Below, one piece after another: positions 58,722 through 64,000 of a stretch of 64,000 nucleotides of DNA. This DNA comes from an uncultured Agathobaculum sp. (GTDB taxonomy: Bacteria > Bacillota > Clostridia > Oscillospirales > Butyricicoccaceae). The stretch spans positions 40,024 to 104,023 of the forward strand of contig CAKSVR010000002.1 in assembly GCA_934504345.1 (NCBI GenBank). The letters are read 5' to 3'. The notes beneath the pieces were generated by a model. It was not told where the DNA came from and searched no databases. It saw only the letters and a list, made by a program, of their open reading frames with translations. A program made the position numbers and the translations under genes. Each line of letters begins with the position of its first letter. Position 1 is the stretch's first letter.

Positions 58722-59749
58722 AAAAGCTGCTCAACACGCTGTTTATCACCTCCGAGGATGCGTATTTGACACTGGACGGTGAAAATGTCGTTGTCAACCG
58801 CGAAAAGCAGGTCACAGCACGGTTTCCGCTGCACACCCTTGCCGGGATCGTCAGCTTCAGCTATGCCGGCGCCTCCCCGGCGCTGATGGGCGCGTGCGCG
58901 AAACGCGATGTCAGCCTGTCGTTCTGCACGCCGCGCGGACGGTTTCTGGCGCGCACCACTGGCGTGAGCAGCGGCAACGTGCTGCTCCGGCGCACGCAGT
59001 ACCGCACCGCGGATGACCCGCCGCAGGCGTGCCGCATTGCCCGCATGATGGTGTTCGGCAAGCTGTACAATGCCCGCTGGAGCATCGAGCGCACCTGCCG
59101 CGACCACGCCATGCGTATCGATACGGAAGCGCTCAAAGCCGCCTCCGCCAAGCTGAAAGCCCTGCTGCCGCAGGTACAGGCGGAAACCGACCTGAATTCT
59201 CTGCGCGGACTGGAGGGTGCAGGCGCGGTCATTTATTTCGATGCATTTGACCGGCTCATCCTCAACCACAGGGATGTATTTTCGTTTACCGGACGGTCGC
59301 GCCGCCCGCCGCTCGACCCGTGCAATGCACTACTGTCGTTCGCCTATTCCCTGCTGGCGAATGACTGTGCCGCCGCACTGGAAAGTGTCGGGCTGGACAG
59401 CTATGTGGGCTTTCTGCACACCGACCGGCCGGGTCGGCAGTCGCTCGCCGCCGATCTAATGGAGGAGCTGCGGCCGTGCTTTGCGGATCGATTCGTGCTC
59501 ACCGCGATCAATCTGGGCCGGTTTTCCGACAAGGATTTTGATGTGCAGGAGAACGGCGCAGTGTATCTCTCCGACAGCGCCCGCAAAACCTTTCTCAAAA
59601 GCTGGCAGGAGAAAAAGCGCGAGGAGATCCGTCACCCTTACCTCGAAGAAAAGCTGGCATGGGGTATGGTGCCCTATGTACAGGCTTTGCTGCTGGCGCG
59701 GTATCTGCGCGGCGACACGGATGATTATCCGCCGTTTTTGTGGAAATGA
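58718..59749 (+). CDS. cas1: Cas1 integrase (type I-C)
   Basis: The product is 343 aa; the ATG overlaps the cas4 stop (ATGA). Catalytic residues are Glu166 (LRGLEGAGAVIYF), His234 (GFLHTDRPGR) and Glu249/250 (ADLMEELRP). With Cas2 it inserts new spacers at the leader end of the array. Confidence 0.95.
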   Translation: MKKLLNTLFITSEDAYLTLDGENVVVNREKQVTARFPLHTLAGIVSFSYAGASPALMGACAKRDVSLSFCTPRGRFLARTTGVSSGNVLLRRTQYRTADDPPQACRIARMMVFGKLYNARWSIERTCRDHAMRIDTEALKAASAKLKALLPQVQAETDLNSLRGLEGAGAVIYFDAFDRLILNHRDVFSFTGRSRRPPLDPCNALLSFAYSLLANDCAAALESVGLDSYVGFLHTDRPGRQSLAADLMEELRPCFADRFVLTAINLGRFSDKDFDVQENGAVYLSDSARKTFLKSWQEKKREEIRHPYLEEKLAWGMVPYVQALLLARYLRGDTDDYPPFLWK

Positions 59750-59759
59750 GGTGCCTGAT

Positions 59760-60050
59760 ATGCTGGTCGTTATCACCTACGATGTCAATACAGAAACCGC
59801 CGCCGGCCGCAAACGCCTGCGGCAGATCGCCAAACAGTGTGTCAACTACGGTCAGCGCGTACAAAATTCCGTGTTCGAATGCCTGATCGACCCGGCACAA
59901 TGCCGTATGCTTCAGCAAAAGCTATGCTCGATCATGGATGACGAGCTGGACAGCCTGCGGTTTTACTATCTCGGCAGCAAGTACGAGAGTAAGATCGAGC
60001 ATTTCGGCGCCAAGCGCGGCTACGAGCCGGAGGGCATACTGATGGTATAA
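59760..60050 (+). CDS. cas2: Cas2 (type I-C)
   Basis: The product is 96 aa. It opens MLVVITYDVNTETAAGRKRL with the ferredoxin-like fold Asp in ITYDVN; the rest (VQNSVFECLID, LRFYYLG) is typical. It bridges two Cas1 dimers in the integration complex. It starts 10 bp after cas1. Confidence 0.95.
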   Translation: MLVVITYDVNTETAAGRKRLRQIAKQCVNYGQRVQNSVFECLIDPAQCRMLQQKLCSIMDDELDSLRFYYLGSKYESKIEHFGAKRGYEPEGILMV

Positions 60051-60236
60051 CTTCGGTGCGAAGCGCAAGCGGACAGCAATGCCCTGCCGCTTCGCACCAC
60101 AATTTCCGATAGAATCCACGGATAATTTCTGTCGGATGTCAAATTTACGATTGCATTTTGCACGGATTTGTGCGAAACTGTGACTGTATATGACGTTTTG
60201 CAAAAATCTCCGGGATATTTTTCGGTAGTTTTTGCT
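60051..60236 (+). promoter_or_regulatory. CRISPR leader
   Basis: 186 bp between the cas2 stop and the first repeat. The part closest to the array is AT-rich (TTTTGCAAAAATC, GATATTTTTC), as leaders are. The degenerate repeats at the far end of the array confirm this side as leader-proximal. Confidence 0.75.
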
Positions 60237-63200
60237 GTCGCCGCCCTCACGGGTGGCGTGGATTGAAATGATACGCCTGTTATCGTCGCACTGTTCCACG
60301 ACCGTCGCCGCCCTCACGGGTGGCGTGGATTGAAATATGCACAGTTTAACGCCGCATGAGAAGGTTATGGTCGCCGCCCTCACGGGTGGCGTGGATTGAA
60401 ATCTCCTTTGTAATTCTCTTATGTAATTTTAACATGTCGCCGCCCTCACGGGTGGCGTGGATTGAAATGACTTGACTACGGTTATGTCTACCAGCGTGCA
60501 GAAGTCGCCGCCCTCACGGGTGGCGTGGATTGAAATGAGTTGCTGGTGCGCTGCACGGCCGGCGGTATTGCGGTCGCCGCCCTCACGGGTGGCGTGGATT
60601 GAAATTTCCGTTGGCGGTATTACGATACCATCTTCTGATGTCGCCGCCCTCACGGGTGGCGTGGATTGAAATGCCCAACAAAATCACACGAAACGGCAGA
60701 AATCAGTGTCGCCGCCCTCACGGGTGGCGTGGATTGAAATATCAAGAAGATTCTCGGTAAGGCTAACTGATCCGTGTCGCCGCCCTCACGGGTGGCGTGG
60801 ATTGAAATATGCGCTACCGTAAAATAAGTTATCCACAGCCTGCGTCGCCGCCCTCACGGGTGGCGTGGATTGAAATGGCGGCGAACCGGAAATGCGGCGT
60901 TATCACCGCGTCGCCGCCCTCACGGGTGGCGTGGATTGAAATAAACGGCCCGCTCTCTCGCAGGAGCGGAGGAAGCGCGTCGCCGCCCTCACGGGTGGCG
61001 TGGATTGAAATAAAGACCCGTTTACCGCACACCTGTGGCAATACCGTCGCCGCCCTCACGGGTGGCGTGGATTGAAATAGCCAACTGAAAAGCGCAGATT
61101 TGCTGCGATTTTGTGTCGCCGCCCTCACGGGTGGCGTGGATTGAAATGCGCCTGAAGGCGTAGCTTTAAGCTCCTCGGCTGTCGCCGCCCTCACGGGTGG
61201 CGTGGATTGAAATCGCAGTTCCATAGCCCACATGAGGGGTGGGCGGGTCGCCGCCCTCACGGGTGGCGTGGATTGAAATTGGAGACCTTGGTTGTTTTTT
61301 TAGACAGCCGCAGGTCGCCGCCCTCACGGGTGGCGTGGATTGAAATACTGCGACCATACTACGGTACGCAAGCGCGTGTTGTCGCCGCCCTCACGGGTGG
61401 CGTGGATTGAAATAGCAAATTAACATTCACTGCGTTACCCCCTTATTGTCGCCGCCCTCACGGGTGGCGTGGATTGAAATCGGCCTATCGCAAAAGCCTA
61501 TCAGGCTGTGCTTGGTCGCCGCCCTCACGGGTGGCGTGGATTGAAATTTCGCGCTGCACGTCGATAGGGCAGACGCGTTGGTCGCCGCCCTCACGGGTGG
61601 CGTGGATTGAAATGATGCACACGATGTTCTCAGCGGAAATGCGTATGTCGCCGCCCTCACGGGTGGCGTGGATTGAAATTAATTGCTTGCGAGGAATCGC
61701 AGATTGTATGCAGTCGCCGCCCTCACGGGTGGCGTGGATTGAAATTCCCTGCGGTTGGCAAGTACGGTGACTATGATGCGGTCGCCGCCCTCACGGGTGG
61801 CGTGGATTGAAATGAATATCTTCCGCCGGAACGGTCAGGCATGATGCTGTCGCCGCCCTCACGGGTGGCGTGGATTGAAATCTCCTATCGCAACCCCACC
61901 GAAGAATACCGCAACGGTCGCCGCCCTCACGGGTGGCGTGGATTGAAATCGGGCGAAGAATATGATGATGCCGAGATAGGCGAGGTCGCCGCCCTCACGG
62001 GTGGCGTGGATTGAAATTGCCCGACCCGAACGGCCTGTACATTGCAACTGTGTCGCCGCCCTCACGGGTGGCGTGGATTGAAATTTGAACGAAAGCCTGC
62101 GCGGTATGCTGCCGCATGTCGCCGCCCTCACGGGTGGCGTGGATTGAAATTTGATTTTTCCTCCTGATTGTATTACAATAAGAGGTCGCCGCCCTCACGG
62201 GTGGCGTGGATTGAAATTGACGGGAAAGAGAGGGCAATACAGCGATATGACGTCGCCGCCCTCACGGGTGGCGTGGATTGAAATAGGTCGCCGCTATGGT
62301 GCAGAAGTACCTCGATAGTCGCCGCCCTCACGGGTGGCGTGGATTGAAATCGAGTATGGTAGTTATTTTTAGAAAGAGGTGAAGTCGCCGCCCTCACGGG
62401 TGGCGTGGATTGAAATTCCAACGAATTGCACGTTACGGATGGCGAGGGCTGTCGCCGCCCTCACGGGTGGCGTGGATTGAAATTTGAATCGCTCGAATTT
62501 GACGGTGATTTGAAGTATAGGTCGCCGCCCTCACGGGTGGCGTGGATTGAAATTATCGTTGAGATCGGACTTACACTGCATATGAGCGTCGCCGCCCTCA
62601 CGGGTGGCGTGGATTGAAATTGTTTCGTCATACTGTTCCAACTCGGACAACATGTCGCCGCCCTCACGGGTGGCGTGGATTGAAATGGTACGCTGTCCGA
62701 CCCGCAGACGGTAAACGCAACTGTCGCCGCCCTCACGGGTGGCGTGGATTGAAATAATCTGGACACCCGTCACAAATATCTGTGCCGCGTCGCCGCCCTC
62801 ACGGGTGGCGTGGATTGAAATATGGCCTCGCACCTGCTGGCGATTGGAACTTGCGTCGCCGCCCTCACGGGTGGCGTGGATTGAAATGCAAGCAAATGCT
62901 CGATGAGTACCGCAACATTACGTCGCCGCCCTCACGGGTGGCGTGGATTGAAATCGATGAGGAAAAAGAAGCGATTGATGCTTTTTGGTCGCCGCCCTCA
63001 CGGGTGGCGTGGATTGAAATAACTGAGGGTATTCCGGGAAACCCGAACAAGGCGTCGCCGCCCTCACGGGTGGCGTGGATTGAAATAACTTATACCCTTA
63101 CCCTTTTGCTCAAAATTGAGGTCGCCGCCCTCACGGGTGGCGTGGATTGAAATATCGGACGGAATATCAAAAACGGTGGCAGCTGATGTCGCCGCCCTCA

Positions 63201-64000
63201 CGGGTGGCGTGGATTGAAATTCATTTGATTCGACTGCTTTCAGCTTAGGTAAAGTCGCCGCCCTCACGGGTGGCGTGGATTGAAATTTTTATGGCTGAAA
63301 AGCTACGCTCCCGAAATCGGTCGCCGCCCTCACGGGTGGCGTGGATTGAAATGTGCGGCCTGCCCTCGGCCATTTGTCGAGCTGTTGTCGCCGCCCTCAC
63401 GGGTGGCGTGGATTGAAATGAACCTCTTGCCACGGCGTTTAACAACTTTTTGGCGTCGCCGCCCTCACGGGTGGCGTGGATTGAAATGCACAGCTCAGAC
63501 CTATCGTGGAAAGCCACGTTGAGTCGCCGCCCTCACGGGTGGCGTGGATTGAAATATCGCAATGGCACCGCAAAGGACGTGACACATGGGTCGCCGCCCT
63601 CACGGGTGGCGTGGATTGAAATTAAAAAACTATTGACAGGTAGACGCCTACCGCGTGTCGCCGCCCTCACGGGTGGCGTGGATTGAAATCCTCGTTATCA
63701 GGTGATTTACAGTGTCCCGCACGGTCGCCGCCCTCACGGGTGGCGTGGATTGAAATAGATCGGGCGGGGAACAGTGCATGCAGGGCGGGACTGTCGCCGC
63801 CCTCACGGGTGGCGTGGATTGAAATAACGCCTACGTTACCGAGGGACAAGACAACCTTGTCGCCGCCCTCACGGGCGGCGTGGATTGAAATATCCTTGGA
63901 AACATGGTTTCTGGGGACACTCGCGTCGCCGCCCACACGGGCGGCGGGGATTGAAAAACAGCGAGCCTTGCGCGTCTCGTCCGGCCGTGCGTCGCCGCCC
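60237..64000 (+). CRISPR. Type I-C CRISPR array, 56 full repeats plus a 57th cut by the window end
   Basis: The 33-bp repeat starts GTCGCCGCCCTCACGG and ends GGCGTGGATTGAAAT, the I-C pattern with a GC hairpin and an ATTGAAAT tail. I counted starts at 60237, 60304, 60370 and on to 63793, 63859, 63925 and 63991 (partial). Spacers are about 33-36 nt, all apparently different. Repeats are identical until 63859 (one change in the hairpin) and 63925 (several changes), the decay expected at the old, leader-distal end. Apparent reading frames in the array are translations of the repeat and are not genes. Confidence 0.98.

Noticed and set aside
62285..62296. Possible extra CRISPR repeat at GTCGCCGCTATGG
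   Set aside because: It shares only the first bases with the repeat and lies inside a spacer of normal length.
60400..63936. Many short open frames across the CRISPR array
   Set aside because: They translate the repeat itself (repeated ALTGGVDWIEI or ISIHATREGGD) joined by random spacer codons.
1..64000. tRNA, rRNA, insertion sequence or prophage genes
   Set aside because: None recognised on either strand. No transposase motifs or tRNA-like cloverleaf with CCA region stood out, although a covariance search could not be run.

Overview
The window is a GC-rich bacterial chromosome segment, most likely from a gut anaerobe of the class Clostridia. The Oscillospirales (Butyricicoccus/Agathobaculum-like) are my best guess, from an SLH-domain envelope protein, the oxygen-sensitive 4-hydroxybutyryl-CoA dehydratase route to butyrate, myo-inositol genes and type I-C CRISPR-Cas. 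No rRNA or tRNA gene was seen, so the placement is inference.

Region 1 (1-10.7 kb): the 3' end of a surface-layer-type gene. Next comes a minus-strand operon (ABC ATPase, permease, lipoprotein, Gfo/Idh/MocA oxidoreductase, TIM-barrel isomerase) for uptake and oxidation of a sugar or inositol. A LacI-family regulator lies upstream, and five copies of a 16-bp operator-like motif flank it at helical-turn spacing.

Region 2 (10.7-28.7 kb): inositol catabolism. The minus operon reads iolD, iolB, 4-hydroxybutyrate dehydrogenase, 4-hydroxybutyrate CoA-transferase, 4-hydroxybutyryl-CoA dehydratase, split transketolase. The plus operon reads iolG, a GPH symporter, an IolI-like isomerase, iolE and a second iolG-like gene. 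Two AraC-cupin regulators lie between them. iolC, iolJ and iolA are not present, so a kinase-free route that ends in C4 acids and butyrate is possible.

Region 3 (28.7-44.4 kb): accessory genes. These are a MATE-cytidylate-kinase fusion, ogt and alkA-like repair genes, an operon of unknown small genes, two candidate type I toxin-antitoxin modules (34.8 and 44.1 kb), and a block at 36-42 kb in which most genes carry internal deletions or are chimeras (PTS enzyme I, EIIB-HAD, response regulator-solute-binding protein, a broken solute-binding protein).

Region 4 (44.4-52.1 kb): a methionine-type operon (metN, metI, L-2-hydroxyacid dehydrogenase, metQ, FAD-linked 2-hydroxyacid dehydrogenase, aminotransferase, M20 amidohydrolase). 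It is preceded by a Met-rich leader peptide and a terminator, which suggests methionine-sensing attenuation and salvage of hydroxy- and acyl-methionine.

Region 5 (52.2-64 kb): a complete type I-C system (cas3, cas5, cas8c, cas7, cas4, cas1, cas2) and a CRISPR array of 56 full repeats that runs off the window. The 348-bp gap between cas3 and cas5 encodes, on the minus strand, a crRNA-like RNA with its own promoter, one degenerate repeat, a spacer-like segment and a terminator. Its first 18 nt match a TTC-flanked site just upstream of the cas5 promoter at 17 positions, and the one mismatch is at the flipped-out sixth position. This looks like a CreR-type autorepressor and is the strongest finding here. 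cas4 also appears to have lost its ATG start (ATC in a TAATC overlap).
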